From: Cymbomonas tetramitiformis
Taxonomy: Eukaryota; Chlorophyta; Pyramimonadophyceae; Pyramimonadales; Pyramimonadaceae
Reading direction: 5' to 3'
Length of the DNA: 64,000 nucleotides
Assembly: GCA_001247695.2 (NCBI GenBank)
Contig: LGRX02003641.1
Coordinates: forward strand, 34,311-98,310
The translations under genes were made by a program, and so were the position numbers. The notes below the pieces were generated by a model. That model was given only the letters and a program-made list of their open reading frames with translations, was not told the origin of the DNA and did no database searches. Shown here piece after piece: positions 35,116 to 45,700 of this stretch. Every line of letters begins with the position of its first letter. Positions within the stretch are counted from its first letter, which is position 1.

Positions 35116-36912
35116 ATGAGTCACCCCACAACCGAGGAGCGAGAGGCATACGACGACCTCTGCGATGCTATGGGAGAGGAGAAATCATTGGCGGGCTTGT
35201 TGGAGTACGTGTCGTGGCATAGAAAAAGCGAAGAGGGATTCGCCTCCGCCCCCGCCACCGCAAAAGATGAAGGGCATGCCAAGTGGAGTAAGACCAAGCC
35301 AAGGCCCCCCCCGAAAAAAAATTGGAGCGGTTGGGATACGCAATCGCGGGGTTCTACAACCCCACGAGCGGGCGGTGCGCGCCGCGATCAACAAAGAGAC
35401 GGGTGCGCGCCGCGGTTCGTTGGATTGTCGTTGCTAGGTTGTATTGTTGCTTAATTAACTTTCTTCTTCCTTCACGTTGTGCGAATACTCAGTGTCGATG
35501 AAGGAATGGAATCCCCTCGTCAACGTGGGGGGCCAACAAGAAGCGTACTCCGAGCTCGTGCGCAAAATCGCCAAGGAGAGTGGTCACGACCACTCCGTGG
35601 ACGTCACAATCCTCCCCTATATACAGGGGAAGATAAGAAACGACGTCAACGACTTCCGCTCCGCGTTCCGTTATGGATCGTGGAAGAAGGAGGGCAAAGC
35701 GTGGGTCTTGAGGCCCCACGCAAAGCACCCCTTCGCGAAGGTGGAGGGGGCGGAGGGAATCTCCGTCACGGTCTACAACGACGCGGCAAAGCTTGAGGCC
35801 TTGAAAAAAGCTGGGATTGAGCCTGTGGCTCTTCCCACCACGTACGAGGAGGCCCTCCCTAGCCTGGAGGATACACGTAAGTTGCACGTAATGAGCCCTT
35901 TTGTGATAACATGCATAACTTATTACCTCTCTGGACACTGTGTTTTCTGTTAGTACACCTTTAGTACGGCGTCAACATACTAACTGCATACTAACTGTAT
36001 ACTAACTGCTTTGCAGGCGAGTGTTTACTAGCCTCGTGGTCGAAGAGAGTTGTATCCCTCGGGGACGAAGAGGAGGAGGACGCCGAAGAGGAAGAGCCCC
36101 TCCGAAAGCGACCTGCTGAGTCGGAGGAGGCCCCCGGGGCTTCTCCCTCCAAAAGCACGAGAGCCCAAAAGGCCAAAAAGGGCATGGAGGATCCTCGCGA
36201 CAAGGGCAAGGAGGGGGAGGGGGGGGGACATGGAGGCACCCAGTCGGACGAGGAAGACCACGTCAACCTGGCCTCGAGGTATCCAGTGGGGACCGAGGTC
36301 TACGTCTACGCCCGCCCTACGGCCGATGACGAGGCCATCAAAGCCCCATTGGAGGAGAAGGAATACTTCACCTCCAACGGGGCTTTAAAACAGGAGGTGC
36401 CCCTGTTGGCAGGGAAGGTCACTGTGTGTGACCTCCACCAGTCAGTGGAGCATTGGCACGTATCCGATGAGCTGAAGCTCCCCCCCCTCTTCCTGGGTCT
36501 GGAGGTGAGTTTTGCTGCACTTTTTGCCTTTAGGATGCCTTTAGGACTCCTTTAGTATGTTATTGGCGTCTTAACGGAATTTGCAGCTGTATTCACTTTC
36601 CCCTCTAACTTAAGTTAATCTGGTTTGCCACAGATATCCAAGGCAAACCAACGAACCGGGAACTCAGGTGTCGACGAGTTCGGAGGGAAGGGGGTCACGG
36701 CCATCAACACGATTCTGAAAAAAACCGACCCTTTCCTCAAAAAAGCCCTTGTAAGGGGCAAGGACCTTGAAAAATATTTTTGGGCAGCCTTCCGGGGCAA
36801 AAAGAACGTTGCCATGGCTGCTAGTCCCTTGCCCTTAGTCATAGATGCCGCGTACATCCGGTACGGGGCATTAGAGCACGCCTTCGCGGGCCCCCCCGAG
36901 GAGGATGCGTGA
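35116..36912 (+). CDS. Second gene of the 12.6-kb transposon
   Basis: Divergent to the transposase. Exons: 35116 to about 35400 (end uncertain), about 35493-35876, 36017-36504 and 36634-36912, with GTAAGT/GTGAGT donors and CAG acceptors. Exon 1 probably has a frame slip in the C8/A8 runs near 35310-35325. Exon 2 reads SMKEWNPLVNVGG and FRYGSWKKEGKAWVL; exon 3 has an acidic/basic linker and the globular part GTEVYVYARPTADDEAI; exon 4 ends GPPEEDA then TGA. I recognise no domain. By position it corresponds to the TnpA-like accessory gene of CACTA elements, which binds subterminal repeats; that role is inference. Confidence 0.6.
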
Positions 36913-36939
36913 GGAGGATGCCCCTCACGCGTAAGTACC

Positions 36940-37494
36940 TTATTGGTAACATTTTTGTAATTATGAATTTTTGTACTTGTGCAAATAAATCAAACTTGTT
37001 TCATAGTTTTGTAGCACGTTTGCTTGCATTGTTTCCCAATCTTGTTTTGCTATTGCACACTCCGTCCATAGCAATATCAGTATGCCATTACTATGTCCCA
37101 GATAGCATGTCGTTAGGACGCCTTTAGGGTGTCGGTGTTAGTATGTCCTAACGTCGTCCTATTAACATCATAATGGCATCCTAACGCCAGTTATAGTGCA
37201 TGTGCTAGTATGTCCTAACGTCGTCCTACGAGCATCATAATGGCAACCTAACGCCTGTTAATATGCATATGTTAGTATGTCCTAACGTCGTCCTATGAAC
37301 ATCATAACGGCATCCTAAAATCAGTTAAGATGCATGTGTTAGGGGCGTGTTAACGGCATCATATGCACGTACTAACAGGTCGTTAAGACGTATGGCGTTA
37401 GTATGCCGTTAATATCTAGTCTCACGTAGTACGTACCGTAACGGTATCCTAACCGCATACTAGCGGCATACTAACTTGACTACATATACTTCTG
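36940..37494. repeat. Right subterminal repeats
   Basis: Three tandem copies of about 63 bp around TTAGTATGTCCTAACGTCGT (37138, 37208, 37272), plus degenerate GTTAGTATG/CTAACGGCAT words up to the terminal repeat. Confidence 0.75.
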
Positions 37495-37552
37495 TTAGTA
37501 TGCCTTTAGTACACCTTTAGTACACATACTACAATTTCCTAGGACCGTAGGG
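37495..37552 (-). repeat. Right terminal inverted repeat, 12.6-kb transposon
   Basis: Reverse complement of 24967-25024 with about four mismatches, followed by the TGT duplication. Confidence 0.9.
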
Positions 37553-38930
37553 TGTGGGGGGGGGGAGCCCCACTGGCTCTCGGGGGAAGGTATTTGGGCG
37601 GAGCCCCTGGGCGCAGTCTAAAAAACAGAGGTAGGCGAAAAACAAAAAGGAGTGCAAAAACGGATAGGAATCGCAAAAACGGTCACGTTTCTGCAAAAGC
37701 CGACACTGGCGCGTCAGACGGAAGTGAACGAGTCAGTCAACGATGAAAACAACGACACGATATGACATGGAAACTAATGACGATGATGACGGAATAGCAG
37801 TGCGACGATGAGAGCGTGACATAAAATTCTCGCCCGAGAATTCCAAATTCTCGCCCCACCGGGCGAAGACTTAAAAAGGTAGCACTTCAAATTTGTCGCA
37901 TACCATATCCACTTTTGTCCGGGCCGCGCCGCCGATAGGAGTGGTGAGATGATCTTGAATGACGAGATGCGTAAATAATTGTAAATTCCGCATATCTTCG
38001 GGGTAAAATATGGAATTGTTACCCGTGTCTCTCGTTGTCGGTTACTAACGATCGGCCGAAACAATCCGGGGTAGGACTGCTGATGATGATGTTGAGATCG
38101 GTAAACCTGTTAGAGCAGTTTTGCGACAAATTCATAATTGTAAATTCCGCATATCTTCGGGGTAAAATATGGAATTGTTACCCGTGTCTCTCGTTGTCGG
38201 TTACGAACGATCGGTCGAAAGAATCCGGGGTAGGACTGCTGAGATGCTATCGTATCATGATTGGCCGGTAAAGCGCGAGCGCTCGACACAATCATGGTAG
38301 GACTGCTGACATGGATGAAAAACAGCATATATATCTTCGTGGTATAATTTTGAATTGTTAAACGTTTCTCTCGTTGTCGGTCGAAAGAATCCGGGGTAGG
38401 ACTGCTGATATGCTATCGTATCATGATTGGCCGGTAAAGCGCGAGCGCTCGACACAATCCGGGGTAGGACTGCTGACATGGGCAGAAAATTTTCGAAAAT
38501 TTTCCAACGGCATAATTTTTGAGGGACAGCTCCTGCGGTGTGGCCTGTTGATGTCACTTTTTTCCAGGAAACCTGTTTCGCTCCTTTAAGGGAAACGAAA
38601 TGAAAAACAGCATATTTCTGAAAAAGCTGCGAAGCGTCGTTAATATAAACGAATCTTTTGCGACACGACAAATAAAATACCCCGTGCGACACAAATGAGG
38701 GGCTACCACTTAAAAATTATCCGTAGTAATGGGGGGGTGTGGGGGGGCGGAGGCCCCCCTCCGGGCGAAGACTTAAAATTTATCCGTAGTAATGGGGGGG
38801 TGTGGGGGGGCGGAGCGCCCCACTGGGCGAAGTCTTAAAAATAGCTCGATAAGCAATTCAGCAACCGATACAATCCCCGTATTGGTACAGGAGAGGAGAC
38901 GGGAGGGTCCAAAGCACCGCGCCTTCATAA
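37553..38930. repeat. Intergenic repeats, no gene
   Basis: Begins with the continuation of the G-rich array. 37977-38098, 38134-38250 and 38330-38480 are diverged copies of one unit (AATTGTAAATTCCGCATATC ... TCCGGGGTAGGACTGCTGA). 38725-38840 holds two copies of ATCCGTAGTAATGGGGGGGT followed by a G-rich GCGGAG motif like that at 24800-24960. Nothing coding is evident. Confidence 0.7.
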
Positions 38931-39132
38931 TATTACAGTAACGCTATCAGTGATCTGCATCTTACCCAGGAAGAATGCATTTCTATAATTACCAATAACA
39001 ACAGTAACGCTATCAGTGCAAATCACTGTAGGACCTTGTCGCTGGCTCGTCATCGACAACCAATGGTGATTTGCCATTTGTGCACTTACAAAAGTCGTAT
39101 TGCAATGGCATCTTTGAGCTGGCATGTTCTGA

Positions 39133-40154
39133 TTGGCTTTTGTGCCAGGGAACAATAGCCTTGCCAAGCCATTCGATTGGCATATTGTATTTATGCGTAC
39201 TGGGGCAGTGAAATGGCAATGGGCTAGGAAGGGGACTCCTGAGCCATTGACTTCGTACTATGGGGAGCAAAAGCCTGGACTTGATTATAGCTGGCAGCAT
39301 ATTATCGTCCACCCTTCTGGTGCGCTACGCCGCTGGGAGCGTAATAGGGGCGGCGGCTGGTTTCTGGAAGACGCCACTCAATTGAAGGCGCCGGTAGCGC
39401 CATTCTCATTACCGATCAGCAGCATTGGGCACGGGAACCCGACGATTGTGATTGACGATGACGAATATCGTGGAATTCCATACACGGGGCGTAAGCCTGC
39501 ACACTCAGCGCCTACGGACAGTGACGATTCGGGTACGCAGGCGCTGTGTCCTGGAGTAAGGAGAAGTTGCCAGATTCTGATGACAATGATGACGCGGGTG
39601 TCACTGACAGTAAGGAGAAGCTACCAGGTTCGGATGACAACGATGACGCGGGGTTCACATACAGTAAGCATGACATGGACACTGCCAGTCCGAAATGGGA
39701 GCCCGCCTCGCCCGAATATGATGACACCGAGGATGACGTCAGCGAGTTCGATGACTTGGTAGCTGACGATGCTGAAGAACAAGCTGAAGCTCGAAAGTTG
39801 AAGAGAATGGGACTGCAATTGATCATGGATGAGAAGGGTGAAATTATCTGGGTGCCAAAGGGCACCTCCCCGACCTCACCTGTTCAGCCAGAGGATCAGC
39901 CTATCACCGAGCAGGAGTCTGAGGCCATATCTGAGAAGAAACCATCTGGGTCAGATACTGGATTGACTTCAATGGGTGAGAATAAGGCTGGGGTGTCTGA
40001 AGAGACGAAGAGGCAACCCATGAAATATCCGAGATGTTGGACACATGAGTATGTAACTCATTTGAAATGCACCTTAAGCAGTGACAGTGATGACGAAGAA
40101 GTGCTTGACGTGGCTCCTCGTAGGAAGAAGGCAAAGACCAGCAAGGGACAATGA
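39133..40154 (+). pseudogene. Acidic protein frame upstream of gag
   Basis: Two frames join with a shift near 39535-39545. The first has a Trp/Tyr-rich globular part (WHIVFMRT, KWQWARKGT, YSWQHIIVHPSGALRRWE). The second has two 17-residue SKEKLPxSDDNDDAG repeats, an acidic stretch and a basic tail (RRKKAKTSKGQ), ending at TGA. The frame begins inside the 60-bp repeat shared with 57422-57481, so it appears to lie in the leader of the retrotransposon, like an ORF0. I recognise no family. Confidence 0.5.
39141..39200 (+). repeat. Candidate 5' LTR start
   Basis: Begins TGTGCCAGGGAACA. It differs from 57422-57481 at 5 of 60 positions, and both copies lose similarity after GCGTAC. Either the LTRs are very short or one was altered after this point. 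Confidence 0.5.
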
Positions 40155-41283
40155 AATCAACTGTCTTGATTAGGATTGTCCAAATGCAGATTCTCTGATT
40201 AGGATTTGCATAGGTGGCAGATGATGATATGCCAGCCGACATGGGACAGATCGATTAGAGATATGAAATGCGCGCCTTGAAAGTATAAGACCTGAATTCT
40301 GCCCATTTGGAGGCTGTTCTAACTTGAAGTAACTATTTGGAGGAGCTGTTGCTCAACCTGTTAAATTACTGGTCAATCTTTCCTGCCATAAAGATATTGC
40401 AATTGCTTGAATTGTAGCCTTGTTCAACTGTTTATCTAGAACATTGCAATTTTGTACACTGCAAAATTGCCGAAAAACGGACCTGTGCCCCAAGATTTGA
40501 AGCAGATTAACCTCTGACTGACCCTTGAGCTCCAGCTCGGATACACTCACGTGCTCAAGAAGTCTTCACTTGGAAGTGGTATAGTTCTGCGCCTTTTTGC
40601 CCCCTGACTTTCACCCTGCATGCAGACAGGCGACTTTCCAAAACTGTTATGCTGCAAAATGGTCAGAAAGTGGGAAAAGAAGCCGCCAGCAACTCAAATT
40701 CACCGGGATTAACAGCCAGATTGACCCGAACGGAGAGTGAAAAGTGGACCAGTGGTCAGATTGAGAAAAGAGGACCTCGGAGACAGTTTTAACGTAGACA
40801 CAAAAATTCCAGACGTTTCTTGATAGTTTTTTGTCGTTTGGAACCTGGCCCCGACACCTGGGTCCTCATAGATCGCTACATTTTAAATTGGGATAGCCAA
40901 CCGGCACGACAGAGCAAAATTAGACAAATTTGAGCCGATCAGACTACATAGGAGGAAACTGGAGCCCAGAAGGATAGTTTTCTTTTTTTATATATATTCT
41001 TTGAAGGAAAAAAATAGTCTCCAACACTGGGACCTGGCCAATTAGTCTGGATTGCTCCGGGATGGCCGCCAAGAAATTAGCCAAACTGCCGATCAACACT
41101 CAATTTTTGAAATTTGACCACCAAAAACCGCATTGCACTCTGGAAAGCATATTTCTTTGTTCACCACGCCTTCCACTGCTACGATGAAATGTTTTTCTGA
41201 GTGTTCTGGGGGAATTTGCCCAAATTGGACAGATTTGACTTCCTCAACGGTCAGATTTCCACTTTTCAACACTTAATTTCAAC
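40155..41283. other. 1.1-kb leader before gag, no gene
   Basis: No open frame of note and no clear repeats. It is probably the untranslated leader of the retrotransposon; a primer-binding site was not recognised. Confidence 0.4.
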
Positions 41284-42761
41284 ATGATGCAAAACGCCAA
41301 CACTGGACGCTCACCTCCAACGTCGCCTACGTCGACTCCCAGGCGTACAAGGGGACGACAGGCCAGGCAGCGCAGCACGAGAGGTGCTGCAGCCACTGGA
41401 ACCACTGGCAAGGGGGCGAAGGGCACCTACAAGGCGCCCTCTCCGGGTCAGCCGCCGCAGGCTGCGACAGCAGCAGGTGCGCCAAGCTTCCAGATACCTA
41501 AGAAGACGTCGACCTTGTCAGCTGCTGCTCCTGAGTTTAACAGCATGTCTCCTCTGGCTCTGGATTCTGGAACAGCTTGTGTGACACCTCCCCTGGAGGA
41601 GGCTGTAACGGTACTTAAACCGCGCCCTACTCCGCCCCTGCGTCATGCAAGAGCGTCGTCACCACGGGTGCTGACTGTTGACACCCCTGGTGCAGGGCGA
41701 AACATGAGGGCGACTCCCCAGCGGTATGTCAACTTGACCACCCCTTCCCCTGGCATTCTGCGACTGCCCGGAAGCCGCGACCTGAGCCCTCCAGCTCCGC
41801 GCCAGCGAAGCCCGCCTCGGACTCGAGACAGGACCCCGCCACCGCCGCGCTGCAGGAGCCCACCGCGGACGCGCGACATGAGTCCTCCAGCTCCAAGACC
41901 GCGAAGCCCTTTGACATCCTACCGGACTCCACACACTTGGTCTGGAGCTACGGTGATGACCGCTTCGCACGGCCAGCTGCCCACGCCATTCAGCGAGAAC
42001 GCGCTTCAGGCTGAGTCCGCGGGAGCAGCCTCTGCGGAACAACCTCTACCTGCTGGCCGACCACTCGTCTGGTATCCTGGCACGAGGTAGTGCAGTTATT
42101 GGCAGACGCCATGCCCAACTGCCACGCCATCAGCCAGCAGCAGCTATTGTATCAGTTCTGGTCTGGACTGCGACTGAAGCAAGCTGTGATGGATCGCCTC
42201 ATTGAGGATCGGTTGGATCTGCAAAGTCCAACGAATTGGGAGAGCAATCATCCCGGATCCACCGCGCTGCAGCATATCATCACTGTGGCCACCAAATTGG
42301 AGCGCAGTGAAGCTCTGACCGCAGCGCGAACCTCTCCCGCCTCGGCACCTGCGAACCGAAGTCCTGCCTGGAGGAATGGTCGCTCGTCCTCCAGACTTAA
42401 CGCCGTGCAGGACGCTGGGGAGGAAGACACTACTGACCTCGACCCCGCCGACCTCAGGGTGCAGCATGCCGTGCCGCCCAGCCCGGCGGGATTGACCAGG
42501 CCGCCACGCCGATGCTACGTCTGCAACTCTGACTCCCATTTATGGGCTAACTGCCCCGACGAGGCCAAGAAACGAGCCTGGATTGCTGACGCCCCAGCTC
42601 GTTTGGCACGCCGCCGCGCTGCAAATGAATCTCATATCGCAGCGCTGGAGACAGAATGGGAGGATTTGGAAGATGAAGCGGAAGCGCTGGAGTATTTTCA
42701 GAACGAGGAATCGGCCGCAGCGTCCTCCTCGGGTCAGCAATCTGCGGAGGAGGAGGACTGA
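41284..42761 (+). pseudogene. gag (capsid/nucleocapsid), frameshifted
   Basis: The first part is a Pro/Arg/Ser-rich N-terminus with repeated SPPAPRxRSPPRTRD motifs. Capsid-like text moves between frames around 41880-42100 (for example PFDILPDSTHLVWSYGDDRF in one, YLLADHSSGILARG in another). From about 42090 one frame reads QQLLYQFWSGLRLKQAV and a CCHC knuckle CYVCNSDSHLWANC (about 42519-42560), then an acidic C-terminus and TGA. Gag packages the RNA into particles. At least two indels break it. Confidence 0.7.
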
Positions 42762-42799
42762 GTGTCCTCCCGCCGGCGGGACGCCGGCGACAGGGCGGT

Positions 42800-45700
42800 A
42801 TGGGTAACCGCCCCTGGGCAAGGAGTACAGCCTTCGCCCACAACCGAGGGAATATCCAGCAGGATCCTCCGCCACCCCCCAACCCTCTGGCCGCTCGAGG
42901 ATATGGATTCACCTGGTCTGCCGATCAGAGGCGACAACGCCATCTCGACAGAACCAGAACCCTACGGGATGAACCCTCGTTGTCCAGTACCGCTGTTTAC
43001 ACAGCAAACCTTTCCACTGAGCAGAGCCGGCGAGAACATCACTTGGTTTCCCGGCGCCATCAGCGGTCGCCACGAAGGTCACCCACTTCGTCGCCTGAGC
43101 GCTCCAAGCCTCCCGTTATGTTCAGTGTAGATCGCTCCCTTGGAACTGGTGATCGCTGTCCGGCTCCACGACGCGAGCGTGGCGAAACGCCCCGCGTTGA
43201 CCCCACAGACCTTGGGGATGACCCTAACCCTAACCCTAACCCTAACCCTAACCCTGAGACATCAGTACTGGCAGCACTGGATGAGGATGATGGTCAGGAG
43301 GAGGAGACCCAGTGGACCTTCAACCCACTCAACACCCCCTGGCGGCAAACTCCTCGGCAGCGAGTACCGAGGAAAGCTCCGGTGGAGAGGATGCGAGCCT
43401 TGAGGCAGCGGATCCAGGATGTAACGCTACCCGCTGTTTCACACCCTCTGGACGACAGTGGGGAGGAAGGGGGTGGAACTTCAAAAACTGGCCCAGCTTC
43501 CGAACCCCCACCTTTTAAACTTCGACCTGAGGTGTTTCCTTCGACGTCTCGACCAGCAGCGTGTCCAACCTGGGCAGAGAGGGCGTCAACCCCAAGCGCA
43601 GAGCGCCCTACGAGCGCAGCGCGCAAGCGCACTGGAAAACCTCGCAGCAGAACTCCGAAGACTGTACGAGACCGACTGCAGCATGAGGCAGAGGTTACGA
43701 GGTTGGGAGATGAACCCCCAGGACTTCGAGCGGAGTCACTGGCGGATCGCACGCGCGCTTGGAGAGAGATAACGCACCCGGAGCACATGGCCTCGGCAGC
43801 GCTGGTAAAGGAGAATGAGAAATGGAGAGATGCATGGGTACCCGAAGGGTGGCGCAGATATCGCCGCCGCTGGTACAGATGGCATGGGAAGGTCACCCCT
43901 GACCTGACGATAACCGAAGGAGCAGTTCAGCTATCTCTGGAGACCGAGTGCGGTACTATCCCAGGTTCTGGTGGAGATGTAGGAATTCCAGACGCCTGGT
44001 GCAGTCTATACCGGGTGCACCAATGGAACCAGCGAGAAAGGGAAGCTGCGGAAGAGGCGGCTCACCTGGCCCTACCATCAACAGCAAGTGATTCATTCTC
44101 CCTGGACTCAGCGGAACCATCAGAGGCGAATCCAGCGACAACTCTGGATTTGACCTTATCTCCATCCAGTTCTCAGCCCGCAACTTCTGGGGACATTTCA
44201 GACCTCGAGGACTCCCAGCGGTCGCTCAACTTCACGCAGCAGTTGATGGAGCGACAGCTGGCCATCGCCAGATCGGAGAACAATCCAAGTGTGCTGACAA
44301 CGGTGACAGAAGGAGTGGAGCCGACTCCCCTGAAAACCATCCAGGAGGAAACCCACCTGGAACTGCTACTAACCATTCAGAAACAGCAACGCCATCGTCT
44401 GCGGCCGATCCTGGAAGGTAATGAAGCAGTGGCAGCACCAGCGAACGTCACCGACGCTCAGGCGGCACCGCGGGAAGAAGAAACCCCCTCTTTCACTCCA
44501 AAGTCCGAACCAGAAGATAGCTCTGGGGAGGAAGAGGAGGAAGAGATTTCCATCCAACCTCTTCGCTCTTACCCTCTGGAAAGCCGCACGCAGAGCCGCG
44601 CCAGACGACGCGCTCAAGGACAGGAGCGACGCGCTAAGGAGCGGCAGCTACAAGCAGATCGCGACCTGGAAGGTGGATGGTACTTTGGTCCAGATCCTCG
44701 TTCGCAGCCTGCACCACCGCGCACAAGACCTATCCGGTCTAAGCAGCGCGTACCTTTGCATCACCCAGTGCGAGCAGCCATCTGTGCACATCTGCGACGC
44801 GATGGTCAAGTAATGTGGAACCAGGACAGTCAGCTGACTGCGATTCGGGACAAAGAGGGAACGCTGCTATTGGTGTTCTGGGCCTTGCTGAAGGGACAGC
44901 GAGTGCGCGTGCTGGTGGATTCGGGGGCCTCGGATGAATTCATCTCCAGTGAGTGCGTCAAGAGATTGAACCTCACAGTTCGCGCTAATGGAATGCCGCT
45001 GAACGTTACCCTCGCGGATGGGTCAGTGCAGACCTCTGCGCAAGTCGCTTACGGCAAGCTGACCGCCGAGACTTCAGAGGGGACTTACTCCGAGGTCATC
45101 AAGATGCGAGTACTTCCTCTGGGCATCAAGGCGGACATTGTACTCGGAGGAAGGTGGTTGAGACACCTCTCGCCGGTCACGCTGGACTATGATGGGTGGG
45201 GATCAGTCAAGTTTCGCCATCATGGCAAATCCGTGCGGATACGGGGATGTTCGCCGGGGCGTAGCTCCACACGCAAAGGCGAGAGAACCGCGATGGCTCT
45301 GGAACCGATGGTAATGTTATCAGCGGCCCAAGCGACCAAGGAGATCAAAGCCTATCGGCGCAGATATGCGGGAATGGACAGTGCCGCGACACCCCACGAC
45401 ATCTTAGTGGCCTATGCGACACCTTTGGTAGGGACTTCGATGTTATCAGCGATGGCCACCAGCAAGAATTTGGAGGACCCTTCAATCTCCCCCGAGTGGA
45501 GAAAGAAGTTTCAAAAGCTGATCGAGTCCTTTTCACCTCGAGTAATTCGCGAAGCGCTGCCCAACTTTGACGCCCTGCGAAAAGATGAAGTGGCCCATGT
45601 GAGACTGCAAGAGGGATGGAATGGTATCGCGCCCGCTAAGAGGCCCTATAAGATGTCCATGGTGGAGCTGACTCAACTGCGAGAACGCCTGGATGAACTC

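Larger units (their letters stand above)
24967..37552. mobile_element. 12.6-kb tnp2 (CACTA/EnSpm-like) transposon
   Basis: Terminal inverted repeats of about 58 bp (24967-25024 and 37495-37552) start CCCTACGGTYCTAG and have about four mismatches. TGT at 24964-24966 and 37553-37555 is a 3-bp target duplication, and removal restores a unit of the flanking G-rich array. Inside are a minus-strand tnp2 transposase (25551-33865) and a divergent plus-strand gene (35116-36912). Short repeats (GTTAGTATG, TCCTAACGGCATC, CCTTTAGTAC) fill both ends, the divergent centre and every intron. Size, gene pair, subterminal repeats and 3-bp duplication fit CACTA/EnSpm, although the ends are CCCTAC rather than CACTA. 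Two smaller transposons have inserted into it. Confidence 0.88.

Noticed and set aside
43458..43772. Alternative 104-codon frame within the pol linker
   Set aside because: It reads helical-looking text, but the main frame is open through the same region and leads into protease; dual coding cannot be shown.
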